Origin: an uncultured Clostridia bacterium
GTDB taxonomy: Bacteria; Bacillota; Clostridia; Oscillospirales; Acutalibacteraceae
Direction of reading: 5' to 3'
Assembly: GCA_946407465.1 (NCBI GenBank)
Contig: CAMJOD010000004.1
Span: 1 to 38,121 of the forward strand
Length of the DNA stretch: 38,121 bases
Shown here: piece by piece, positions 30,964 through 38,121 of the stretch
How the letters are laid out: each line of letters opens with the position of its first letter
Position numbering within the stretch: the stretch's first letter is position 1
The notes under the pieces: generated by a model
What the model saw: only the letters and a program-made list of their open reading frames with translations
The model's database searches: none
Told to the model about the DNA's origin: nothing
Position numbers and translations under genes: made by a program

Positions 30964-31535
30964 TGAATGTAAAGGAAGAAAAGCGCAGACTGCGCGCCCG
31001 CTGCAAAAAGCTGCGCGAGTCCTGTCCGCCGGAGGTCAAGGCGCGTCTGGACAAGGCGCTGACCGAGAGGGTGCTCGGCATGGAGGAATACAAGGCATGC
31101 GAAACGCTGTTTATTTTTGTATCCTCGCCGATTGAGTGCGACACACGGCAGATTATTGCCGACGCGTTCCGTCGCGGCAAGCGTGTGGCGGTGCCGCGCT
31201 GCGCCGACAAAGCCGGAAAAATGGCGTTTTATTATATTCATTCCTTTGATGATTTGTCCCGCGGCACCTTCGGACTGGAGGAGCCCGATCCGCAGACCTG
31301 CGAAAGGGTCACGGATTTGTCGTCCGGCTTTTGCATTGTGCCGGGCTTGTGTTTTGATTTGGAAGGATACCGCGTCGGGTTTGGCAAGGGTTATTACGAC
31401 CGGTTTCTCGATGAATTCGGCGGCGTGACCGCCGGCATCTGTTACACAAAATATACCGAAAAGCAGCTGCCGCGCGGCGCGTTTGACAGGCACACGGACA
31501 TTTTGGTAACCGAAAAATTTATCAACCGAAACTGA
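30963..31535 (+). CDS. 5-formyltetrahydrofolate cyclo-ligase
   Basis: This 190-residue enzyme converts 5-formyl-THF to 5,10-methenyl-THF with ATP, returning stored folate to one-carbon metabolism. The signature is VGFGKGYYDRFLDEF, and the N-terminal basic EEKRRLRARCKKLRESCP and VPGLCFDLEGYR are typical. I chose the ATG at 30963, which shares a base with the DJ-1 stop (TGATG); an ATG at 30954 adds only three residues. It links to thyX upstream, which uses folate. A 14-base gap with TTAGAGG leads to mltG. Confidence 0.93.
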   Translation: MNVKEEKRRLRARCKKLRESCPPEVKARLDKALTERVLGMEEYKACETLFIFVSSPIECDTRQIIADAFRRGKRVAVPRCADKAGKMAFYYIHSFDDLSRGTFGLEEPDPQTCERVTDLSSGFCIVPGLCFDLEGYRVGFGKGYYDRFLDEFGGVTAGICYTKYTEKQLPRGAFDRHTDILVTEKFINRN

Positions 31536-31549
31536 TTAGAGGTGTATGT

Positions 31550-32875
31550 ATGGAAAGAAACGACAAGAGTCCGCTCAGCTTTGACGAAAAGCGCCGCCAA
31601 AAGGCGGAGAATTTTCACCTGAACATCGTTGAGGGCGCCGACGCCGAGCACAAGGAGCCGGAGGAAATCAACTCCTACAGCGGTCAGGACGTCAAAAAGC
31701 AGATTGAGCGCGAATCCATGAAGAACGAGAAAAAGCGCATCCGTCAGCAAAAGCGCGAAAAAAAGAGACGCAACCGCCACAACCGCCGCATGTTCCGCCT
31801 GATGTGGATTGCCTCGGTGGTGCTGGTGGGCACCATGATTGCGACCTATCTGGTGACGGGCATGAACGACCTGCTCGCCATCAACCGCGCCGACGATACG
31901 GAGGTTTCGGTCAAGATACCAGCCGAGCCGACGCTGGATGAGGTGACGGATATTCTGATCAAAAACGGCGTTATCAAGGAGGGCGGCTATTTTAAGATGT
32001 TCGCCCGGCTCACCAAGTCCGACCATGATTTTGCCGAGGGCACCTATCAGCTGCGCAAAAACATGGACTATCAGGCGATTCTGACCAACCTCGAGGGCAC
32101 CGCCAGCCGTACCGACACGGTGGAGGTGACGATTATCGAGGGTATGAGCGTTGTGGAGATTGCCAATACGCTCGTCAGCGGCGGCGCGCTCAGCGAGAAG
32201 GACAAGCAGACCTTCCTCGACTACTGCGCGTCGGACAAGTTCGACAACGACTTTGACTTCCTCAAGGCAATCAAAAACGGCGGCGACCGCTACTACAAGC
32301 TGGAGGGCTACCTCTATCCCGACAAATACGAGTTTTATCACAACGACAGCCCCATCAGCATTTGCTACAAATTCCTCAACAACTTTGAAAGACGTCTGTA
32401 CACCAAGCAGGCGTTTGACGGCTACGAAAAGCTCTATTCCGTACACAAAATGCTCGAAAAGACCGGCACCACCTACACGCTCGACCAGATTTTGAATGTG
32501 GCGTCCATTGTGCAGGCGGAGGCTGCCAACAAGGAGGACATGTATTATGTCGCCTCCATCATCTACAACCGTCTGGCAAACGGCGAGGAGCTGGGCGTTG
32601 CCTATCTGGGACTTGACTCTACCAAATATTATCCCTACCGCAGCGCCGAGGCACTGCCCGAAAGCGCCGGCAAAAACTACAAGAGCCGCTATGATACCTA
32701 TTCGTTAAAGGGACTGCCGCCGGGACCGATTTGCAACCCCGGCAACGACGCCATCAAGGCGGCGCTGCAGCCGGCGACCAGCGAGTATTTGTTCTTCTGT
32801 CACGACAAGGACGGACAGGCATACTACGCTTCGACCATCGAGCAGCACGAGGCAAATCTGGAGAGTATCAAATAA
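31550..32875 (+). CDS. mltG: Endolytic murein transglycosylase MltG
   Basis: This 441-residue membrane-anchored enzyme cuts nascent glycan strands and helps end their elongation. A long charged cytoplasmic N-terminus (1 to ~80, many Lys/Arg) precedes one membrane helix (RLMWIASVVLVGTMIATYLVTG), a LysM-like region, then the YceG catalytic domain with LEGYLYPDKYEF, NVASIVQAEAANKEDMYYVASIIYNRL (likely catalytic Glu324) and LPPGPICNPGNDAIKAAL. The end overlaps the U32 gene (TAATG). Linkage with U32 and alaS genes is also found in Bacillus. Confidence 0.95.
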   Translation: MERNDKSPLSFDEKRRQKAENFHLNIVEGADAEHKEPEEINSYSGQDVKKQIERESMKNEKKRIRQQKREKKRRNRHNRRMFRLMWIASVVLVGTMIATYLVTGMNDLLAINRADDTEVSVKIPAEPTLDEVTDILIKNGVIKEGGYFKMFARLTKSDHDFAEGTYQLRKNMDYQAILTNLEGTASRTDTVEVTIIEGMSVVEIANTLVSGGALSEKDKQTFLDYCASDKFDNDFDFLKAIKNGGDRYYKLEGYLYPDKYEFYHNDSPISICYKFLNNFERRLYTKQAFDGYEKLYSVHKMLEKTGTTYTLDQILNVASIVQAEAANKEDMYYVASIIYNRLANGEELGVAYLGLDSTKYYPYRSAEALPESAGKNYKSRYDTYSLKGLPPGPICNPGNDAIKAALQPATSEYLFFCHDKDGQAYYASTIEQHEANLESIK

Positions 32876-34095
32876 TGTTGACCAAACCTGAAATATTAGC
32901 CCCTGCCGGAGACATGGATTGTCTCAAAGCAGCGCTGAGCTTTGGCGCGGACGCGGTGTTTTTGGCAGGAAAGTCCTTTGGCATGCGCTCCTCACCGCGC
33001 AATTTTGACGCGGACGAGCTCAAAAAGGCGTGCGCCATGGCACATGCCAAGGGCAAAAAAATACATTTGACCTGCAATATTTTGCCGCACAACAGCGAGC
33101 TAAAGGCGCTTCCCGCGTTTTTGATGATGGCGCAGGACAGCGGCGTGGACGCGCTGATTATCGCCGATTTGGGCGTGTTTGAGGCGGCAAAGCGCTATGC
33201 GCCCAAGGTGGCGCGGCACATCTCCACACAGGCAGGCGTCACCAACTATGCCGCCGCGGGCGTGCTCTACAATATGGGCGCGTCGCGTGTGGTGATGGCG
33301 CGCGAAATTCCGCTGGACGAAATCGCCGAGCTGCGCGCCAAAACCCCAAGGGAGCTTGAAATCGAGTGCTTTGTGCACGGCGCCATGTGCGTGTCGTTTT
33401 CGGGACGCTGCCTGATTTCGAGCTATATGACGGGCAGGGACGCCAACCACGGCGACTGCGCACAGCCCTGCCGCTGGAAATATCATCTGTTTGAAGAAAC
33501 GCGCGACGGTCAGTATTTTCCCGTTGAGGAGAACGGCAGCGGCACCTTTCTCTACAACTCACGCGATTTGTGCATGATTGAGCACATTCCGGAGCTGATT
33601 AAGGCAGGCGTTTCAAGCTTCAAAATTGAGGGCAGAGCCAAATCTCCCTACTACACAGCCGTCACCACCAACGCCTACCGCAAGGCGGTTGACCAGTATA
33701 TGGAGGACGGCGACCCCTTTGAGCTGCACCCGTGGATTCGGGAGGAGCTTGAAAAAATCAGTCACCGCGAATACAACACCGGATTTTATTTCGGCACCGA
33801 GCCGGGACAGGTCACGGGCAACGGCGGCTACATCCGCCGCTACGACAATGTGGCGGTCTGCGAGCGCTCGGTGGACGGCTACACCTCCGTCATCTCGCAG
33901 CGCAACAAATTCTGGGTAGGCGACACGCTGGACGTTTTGCCGCCGAGCGGTATACCCTTTGAAATCACCTGCATCAGCCTGACAAACGAGGCAGGCGAGA
34001 GTGTGGACAGCGCACCGCACCCGACCGAGCGGCTGACCATGCTTGCCGACAGGGCGGTTCCTGCCGGCTCCGTGATACGCAAAAAAAGAGATTAA
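32875..34095 (+). CDS. U32 family peptidase-like protein (TrhP-type tRNA hydroxylation)
   Basis: This 406-residue U32 protein opens with PEILAPAGDMDCLKAALSFGADAVFLAGKSFGMR and has the family's conserved block ECFVHGAMCVSFSGRCLISSYMTGRDANHGDCAQPCRWKY, rich in conserved Cys. U32 proteins are named peptidases but TrhP-type members introduce 5-hydroxyuridine in tRNA wobble positions, which I consider the more likely role. The frame stays open to 32731, but the ATG at 32875 overlaps the mltG stop as TAATG and begins the conserved sequence. A collagenase role is not supported. Confidence 0.92.
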   Translation: MLTKPEILAPAGDMDCLKAALSFGADAVFLAGKSFGMRSSPRNFDADELKKACAMAHAKGKKIHLTCNILPHNSELKALPAFLMMAQDSGVDALIIADLGVFEAAKRYAPKVARHISTQAGVTNYAAAGVLYNMGASRVVMAREIPLDEIAELRAKTPRELEIECFVHGAMCVSFSGRCLISSYMTGRDANHGDCAQPCRWKYHLFEETRDGQYFPVEENGSGTFLYNSRDLCMIEHIPELIKAGVSSFKIEGRAKSPYYTAVTTNAYRKAVDQYMEDGDPFELHPWIREELEKISHREYNTGFYFGTEPGQVTGNGGYIRRYDNVAVCERSVDGYTSVISQRNKFWVGDTLDVLPPSGIPFEITCISLTNEAGESVDSAPHPTERLTMLADRAVPAGSVIRKKRD

Positions 34096-34120
34096 TATAG
34101 TTTAAAAGGAGTAATCAACC

Positions 34121-36754
34121 ATGCAGTGGACAGGAATGAACGAGTTACGCGAAAAATTCCTCTCGTTTTTTGAGTCGAAGGGATGTCTGCGGCTTCCCAG
34201 CTTTTCGCTGATACCCAAGGACGACAACAGCCTTTTGCTGATCAACAGCGGAATGGCGCCCATGAAAAAGTATTTTACCGGAGAGGTCACGCCGCCGCGC
34301 AAGCGTGTGACGACCTGCCAAAAGTGTATCCGCACGCCGGATATTGAGCGCGTCGGCATCACGGCGCGTCACGGCACCTTTTTTGAAATGCTGGGCAACT
34401 TTTCCTTCGGCGATTATTTCAAGCGTGAGGCAACCGCGTGGGCTTGGGAGTTCTTTACAAAGGTTTTGGAGCTGCCCGAGGACAAGCTCTATGTGTCTAT
34501 CTATCAGGACGACGACGAAGCCTACGACATCTGGACAAAGGAGGTCGGCGTTCAGCCGTCGCATATGGTGCGCCTCGGCAAGGAGGACAACTTCTGGGAG
34601 CACGGCTCCGGTCCCTGCGGTCCCTGCTCCGAAATCTACTTTGACCGCGGGCCCGAAAAGGGCTGCGGCAAGCCGGACTGCCATGTGGGCTGCGAGTGCG
34701 ACCGTTTTGTGGAGGTCTGGAACCTTGTGTTCACCCAGTTTGAGAGCGACGGAAAGGGCAACTACACGCCCTTGGAGCACCCCAACATCGACACCGGCAT
34801 GGGCTTGGAGCGCCTTGCCTGCGTCATGCAGGAGGTCGATAACCTCTTCCTTGTGGACACCGTGCAGAACATTATGAAGCACATCAGCCGCATCACCGGC
34901 GTGCAGTACGGCACGGACGAAAAGAGCGACATCTCGCTGCGCGTTATCACCGACCACATTCGCTCCACCACCTTTATGATCGGCGACGGCGTCATGCCCT
35001 CCAACGAGGGCAAGGGCTATGTGCTGCGCCGTTTGCTCCGCCGCGCTGCGCGTCACGGCAGACTGCTCGGCTACAACGAGCCGTTTCTGTATAAGGTCTG
35101 CGAAACCGTTATCAATGAGAACCGCACCGCTTATCCCGAGCTGCTCGAAAAGAAGGACTTCATCACCAAGGTGATTCGCGTCGAGGAGGAGAGCTTTGCC
35201 AAGACGATTGACCAGGGCTTCAAAATGCTGCAGAGCCTGATGGAGCAGGAGGACGTCACGGTTATCAGCGGCGAGGACGCGTTCAAGCTGAACGACACCT
35301 TTGGCTTTCCGATTGACCTCACACGCGAGATACTCGGCGAAAAGGGCATCAAGGTTGACGTTGAGCGCTTTCACGAGCTGCTTGTGGAGCAGAAAAAACG
35401 CTCCCGCGCAGCCAGAAAGAACGCAGGCGCCGACGCGTGGATCAGCGACAACACCGACCTGACCGACATCGCCAAAACGGAGTTTGTCGGCTACACCGAT
35501 TTGACGGCGGACGCCACCATCGTCGCCCTTGTCAGGGACGGCGAGCGCGTAGAGTCGGCAGGCGAGGGCGAAAGCGTGCTGCTTGTGCTCGACAAAACGC
35601 CCTTCTATGCCGAGAGCGGCGGACAGGTGGGCGACACCGGCACCCTGACAGCCGAGGGCTTCTCCGCGGACGTGGACGACACCACCAAGGACGTCTCCGG
35701 CAACATCTTCCTGCACGCCTGCACCATCGACGAGGGCGGTGTGCATGTCGGCATGCGTGTCAGCGCGGCTGTGGACAAGGCGCGCAGAGAGGACATTATG
35801 CGCAACCACACCGCGGCGCACCTGTTGCAGGCAGCGCTCCGCGAGGTGCTGGGCAATCATGTGCAGCAGGCAGGTCAGCTTGTCAGCGACACCGCCCTGC
35901 GCTTTGACTTTACGCATTTTGAAGCCATGACCGCCAAGGAGCTGCTCGATGTCGAAAAGCTTGTCAACGACAAAATCTTTGAAGCCATTCCGGTTGAGAC
36001 GCGCGTCATGCCGATTGAAGAAGCCAAAAAGCTCGGCGCGATGGCGCTGTTCGGCGAAAAATACGGCGACACCGTCCGCGTTGTCAGCGCAGGCGACTTC
36101 TCTGTGGAATTTTGCGGCGGCACCCACACGGACAGCACCGCCAAGCTCGGACTATTCAAAATCCGTCAGGAGGGCTCTGTTGCGGCAGGCGTGAGAAGAA
36201 TCGAAGCCGTCACCGGCAGAGGCGTTCTCGAATACATCAACTATGCGCAGGAGCTGATCGGCACCGCCGCAGCAGCGCTCAAGCTCTCCAACCCCAAGGC
36301 GATTGTGGAGGGCGTGCACAAGGCGGTCGAGCAGATTAAGGCGCAGCAGCGCGAGATTGACAAGCTCAACAGCCGTGTCGCCGCGAGCCAGATGACCAGC
36401 CTGAGAGCGGAGTCCGAGGAATACAACGGCTTCGAGATTATCCGGGGTATCACCAAGGGACTCACACCCGACGTGCTGCGCGAGATGTGCGAGGAGGCTG
36501 TGGCGGATTATCCCAACATCATCGGTGTTGTGGCGACCATCAACGACGGCAAAATCAACATTGCGGCGTACTGCGGCAAGGAATCCGTGGCGCACGGTGC
36601 GCACGCAGGCAAGATTGTCAAAATTGCGGCGCAGGCGGCAGGCGGCAACGGCGGCGGAAAGCCCACGCTTGCCATGGCAGGCGCCAAGGACGAGAGCAAG
36701 CTGGAGGAGGCAATCCGGCTCGCGATTCAGGCTGCCAAGGACATGCTGCACTGA
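34121..36754 (+). CDS. alaS: Alanine--tRNA ligase
   Basis: This 877-residue class II synthetase charges tRNA-Ala. The catalytic domain carries FFESKGCLRLPSFSLIPKDD, NSGMAPMKKYFTGE, RHGTFFEMLGNFSFGDYFK, GSGPCGPCSEIYFDRG and FTQFE-to-PNIDTGMGLERLA. The editing domain has NHTAAHLLQAAL and CGGTHTDSTA, whose His/Cys residues bind zinc and remove mischarged Ser/Gly. A C-terminal DHHA1-type domain ends GNGGGKPTLAMAGAKDESKLEEAI. AAAGGAG lies 10 bases upstream. The 25-base gap after the U32 gene leaves no room for a T-box. Confidence 0.98.
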   Translation: MQWTGMNELREKFLSFFESKGCLRLPSFSLIPKDDNSLLLINSGMAPMKKYFTGEVTPPRKRVTTCQKCIRTPDIERVGITARHGTFFEMLGNFSFGDYFKREATAWAWEFFTKVLELPEDKLYVSIYQDDDEAYDIWTKEVGVQPSHMVRLGKEDNFWEHGSGPCGPCSEIYFDRGPEKGCGKPDCHVGCECDRFVEVWNLVFTQFESDGKGNYTPLEHPNIDTGMGLERLACVMQEVDNLFLVDTVQNIMKHISRITGVQYGTDEKSDISLRVITDHIRSTTFMIGDGVMPSNEGKGYVLRRLLRRAARHGRLLGYNEPFLYKVCETVINENRTAYPELLEKKDFITKVIRVEEESFAKTIDQGFKMLQSLMEQEDVTVISGEDAFKLNDTFGFPIDLTREILGEKGIKVDVERFHELLVEQKKRSRAARKNAGADAWISDNTDLTDIAKTEFVGYTDLTADATIVALVRDGERVESAGEGESVLLVLDKTPFYAESGGQVGDTGTLTAEGFSADVDDTTKDVSGNIFLHACTIDEGGVHVGMRVSAAVDKARREDIMRNHTAAHLLQAALREVLGNHVQQAGQLVSDTALRFDFTHFEAMTAKELLDVEKLVNDKIFEAIPVETRVMPIEEAKKLGAMALFGEKYGDTVRVVSAGDFSVEFCGGTHTDSTAKLGLFKIRQEGSVAAGVRRIEAVTGRGVLEYINYAQELIGTAAAALKLSNPKAIVEGVHKAVEQIKAQQREIDKLNSRVAASQMTSLRAESEEYNGFEIIRGITKGLTPDVLREMCEEAVADYPNIIGVVATINDGKINIAAYCGKESVAHGAHAGKIVKIAAQAAGGNGGGKPTLAMAGAKDESKLEEAIRLAIQAAKDMLH

Positions 36755-36860
36755 TTTTGTGCCGTCCGGACGTGCGGCGGCTGATGAAATTGTCGTTATT
36801 TTTCGTTTCGGAAATATAACGCAGGCAGCGCCTGTTCAAGCCAATTCCATTATTTACCAT

Positions 36861-36907
36861 TGTCGAATTACAACAAAATCGTTGAAAATATCTTGTTAAA
36901 TTCGACA
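36861..36907. repeat. Long imperfect inverted repeat of unknown role
   Basis: TGTCGAATT (36861-36869) and AATTCGACA (36899-36907) are perfect inverted arms, extended inward by AACAA/TTGTT after one or two unpaired bases. It lies between alaS and the surface protein promoter. No T-run follows on the plus strand, so an operator or processing site is as likely as a terminator. Confidence 0.6.
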
Positions 36908-36928
36908 GACAAAAAATTCTTAAAAGTA

Positions 36929-36957
36929 TTGAAGTTTTGTCGCATTTATTGTATAAT
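36929..36957 (+). promoter_or_regulatory. Promoter of the surface protein gene
   Basis: TTGAAG at 36929-36934 and TATAAT at 36952-36957 have a 17-base spacer. The leader is about 60 bases and ends in AGGAGGAG before the ATG at 37023, an unusually strong ribosome site that suggests high expression. Confidence 0.8.
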
Positions 36958-37022
36958 AATTTTACTGAGGTACTATATAATGTACTCGGACTATGAACTA
37001 ACTATTTAGGAGGAGTAAAAAA

Positions 37023-38069
37023 ATGTTCAAGAAAATTGCCGGCATTGCTCTTGCGGCTATGCTTATTGGCTCGACTGCTGTAGTTGCGGCAAGCGCAGCA
37101 GAAACTGACGAGGTTGTTGCGGCTGCGGACGATTCCGCGGTAGCTGCTGCCGACGATTCTGCTGTTGCGGCTGCGGACGATTCCGCTGTTGGCGCAGAAG
37201 AAGGCTCTGCTTCAGCCGGCGAAGGCAGCAAGATTTATTTCGATGCTAATTCCAGCGGTTGGAAAAACTTCAAGACCATCACCTTCTATCTGTACAGCAA
37301 GGCTGACGGCGAGATTATCGGTTGGGGCTCCAAGAAGGGCAACATGAAAGAAGAGACCAACGGCCTCTGGTCCTTTGATGTCAGCAGCTATTCCATCGGC
37401 AGCAACTATGGTTGTATTTTCACCGCTGACTGGGGCATGCAGACCTGCGACCTCATTCTCGGTGCCGACAGCGTAGGCGACACTGCTGTCTGCGACCCCA
37501 ACACCCAGGTTGAAAACGACGTTGACTCCAACAAGAAGAGCACTCTTGTAAAATGGAAGAGCGGCAAATACGGCAACCCCAAGAAGATTACCTCTATCGG
37601 TAACATTATCGGTGATACCTTCTGGGATGGCGAAGATGCAGTCAGCATGTTCTATAACTTTATCAGCACGGACGACGCAAAGAGCATCAAAAATGCTATC
37701 AAGTACAACGGCAAGAGTGAGCAGCAGACCGTTGACGACACCGCTACCACTCTCGGTCTGAGCTTTGACCAGGTTAAGGAGCAGGTTGCCAAGGCAAAGG
37801 CAGCAGGCGCTAAACTTGACTGGGATGAATCCAAGTCCAGCCTCAAGAGCTCCGACAGCTCTTCTTCCAGCAGCAGCTCCGGCTCTTCTTCCGGCAGCAG
37901 CTCCGGTTCTTCTTCCGGCAGCAGCTCCGGCAGCTCCACTTCCGGTTCCAGCAGCAGCACTTCCACCGTTACCTCCGGTGAAGGCGACACCGTTTACTTC
38001 ATCATCGGCGGCGTTATGCTCGCAGCTATCGGCGTATTCTTCCTCGCAAGAAAGAGAAGAGAGTTCTAA
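37023..38069 (+). CDS. Cell-surface protein with Ser/Gly linker and C-terminal membrane anchor
   Basis: This 348-residue protein has no assigned function. Visible parts: Sec signal peptide (1 to ~26), three tandem AAADDSAV-type octapeptides (33-56), a beta-rich domain (about 68-165, KIYFDANSSGWKNFKTI, WGSKKGNMKEE, LWSFDVSSYSIGSNYG, IFTADWGMQTCDLILG), a helical domain (about 180-275), a Ser/Gly-repeat linker (278-318) and a C-terminal hydrophobic helix followed by ARKRREF. The tail looks like a sortase-type signal, but the LPxTG box is replaced by TSGEGD, so membrane retention is safer. I recall similar beta domains in Ruminococcus extracellular proteins; its WG/QT pattern suggests a carbohydrate-binding fold. 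A strong promoter and terminator flank it. Confidence 0.85.
   Translation: MFKKIAGIALAAMLIGSTAVVAASAAETDEVVAAADDSAVAAADDSAVAAADDSAVGAEEGSASAGEGSKIYFDANSSGWKNFKTITFYLYSKADGEIIGWGSKKGNMKEETNGLWSFDVSSYSIGSNYGCIFTADWGMQTCDLILGADSVGDTAVCDPNTQVENDVDSNKKSTLVKWKSGKYGNPKKITSIGNIIGDTFWDGEDAVSMFYNFISTDDAKSIKNAIKYNGKSEQQTVDDTATTLGLSFDQVKEQVAKAKAAGAKLDWDESKSSLKSSDSSSSSSSSGSSSGSSSGSSSGSSSGSSTSGSSSSTSTVTSGEGDTVYFIIGGVMLAAIGVFFLARKRREF
37119..37190 (+). repeat. Three 24-bp in-frame tandem repeats
   Basis: Units at 37119-37142, 37143-37166 and 37167-37190 each encode AAADDSAV. Units 1 and 3 are almost identical while unit 2 differs at synonymous positions, so copy number may vary between strains. Confidence 0.9.
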
Positions 38070-38087
38070 TTGAATCAAACCATTAAA

Positions 38088-38118
38088 AACATCGTGGGTT
38101 CGCTCACGATGTTTTTTT
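38088..38118 (+). terminator. UUCG-tetraloop terminator after the surface protein
   Basis: Arms 38088-38098 and 38103-38113 pair over 11 positions with one G-U around a TTCG loop, followed by a seven-T run to 38118. Confidence 0.92.
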
Positions 38119-38121
38119 GCA

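Noticed and set aside
32875..34095. Collagenase/peptidase role for the U32 protein
   Set aside because: The conserved Cys-rich block matches members acting in tRNA hydroxylation, and no secretion signal is present.
34096..34120. T-box riboswitch in front of alaS
   Set aside because: Only 25 bases separate alaS from the upstream gene, far too short for a T-box leader.
34145..36127. A 660-codon open frame antisense to alaS, and a similar 547-codon frame (22097-23740) antisense to the amylase gene
   Set aside because: Both are opposite fully conserved enzymes, have Val/Leu/Ala/His-rich compositions typical of reading GC-rich codons backwards, and lack domain motifs or ribosome sites.
37119..37990. 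CRISPR-like or satellite array in the surface protein gene
   Set aside because: The repeats are in frame, coding (AAADDSAV and Ser/Gly runs), and have no spacers.
37970..38069. Classical LPxTG sortase signal
   Set aside because: A hydrophobic helix and basic tail are present, but the motif before them is TSGEGD, not LPxTG or a known variant that I can support.

Overview
The window looks like chromosomal DNA of a sporulating, starch-using Clostridia bacterium, most likely a gut Oscillospirales/Ruminococcaceae-type organism. The reasons are an uninterrupted sporulation sigma factor gene (sigK) that still encodes a hydrophobic pro-sequence, a secreted starch-binding protein ending in a type I dockerin, a secreted GH13 amylase, ThyX instead of ThyA, and a codon usage rich in G/C at third positions. 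This placement is an inference from gene content. No rRNA or tRNA gene was seen, and no gene-free stretch exceeds 300 bases.

Layout. 1-1268 is the 3' part of murC. 1380-8631 is a same-strand run: AlkD-like protein, alpha/beta hydrolase, MutS-like ATPase, patatin, amidohydrolase, methyltransferase, short-chain dehydrogenase and a YihY/BrkB membrane protein, many overlapping by a few bases. 8612-9493 is an AT-rich insert bounded by a perfect 21-bp direct repeat that copies the 3' end of the yihY-like gene. It carries a RelB/RelE-type toxin-antitoxin pair and, on the other strand, a fragment of a second antitoxin with an intact promoter. 9571-12155 holds housekeeping genes (HIT protein, phosphoribosyltransferase, holA, RNase M5-like Toprim protein), followed by convergent sigK and then exodeoxyribonuclease III. 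13787-15909 holds a CBS protein and a membrane protein, divergent from a flippase-like protein.

15960-20370 is a compact lipid cluster: FabF-type ketosynthase, AMP-forming acyl ligase and hotdog thioesterase on the minus strand, divergent from a LysR regulator with palindromes between them. 20550-24484 is a starch module: a dockerin-bearing double starch-binding protein followed 14 bases later by a GH13 amylase. 24697-27048 is an amino-acid ABC importer operon.

27229-34095 is a tight run from thyX and tmk through a DUF2156 protein, a GNAT acetyltransferase, a DJ-1 protein, 5-formyl-THF cyclo-ligase and mltG to a U32 family protein, with alaS (34121-36754) after it. thyX, tmk and the cyclo-ligase connect through dTMP and folate metabolism. 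mltG, U32 and alaS lie near each other in other Firmicutes as well. The window ends with a surface protein (37023-38069): signal peptide, a short Ala/Asp repeat, a beta-rich domain, a Ser/Gly linker and a C-terminal membrane anchor, closed by a strong terminator.

The observations most worth following are the toxin-antitoxin cassette between direct repeats, the starch-binding dockerin/amylase pair with a surface protein of related style, and the LysR-linked ketosynthase/ligase/thioesterase cluster.
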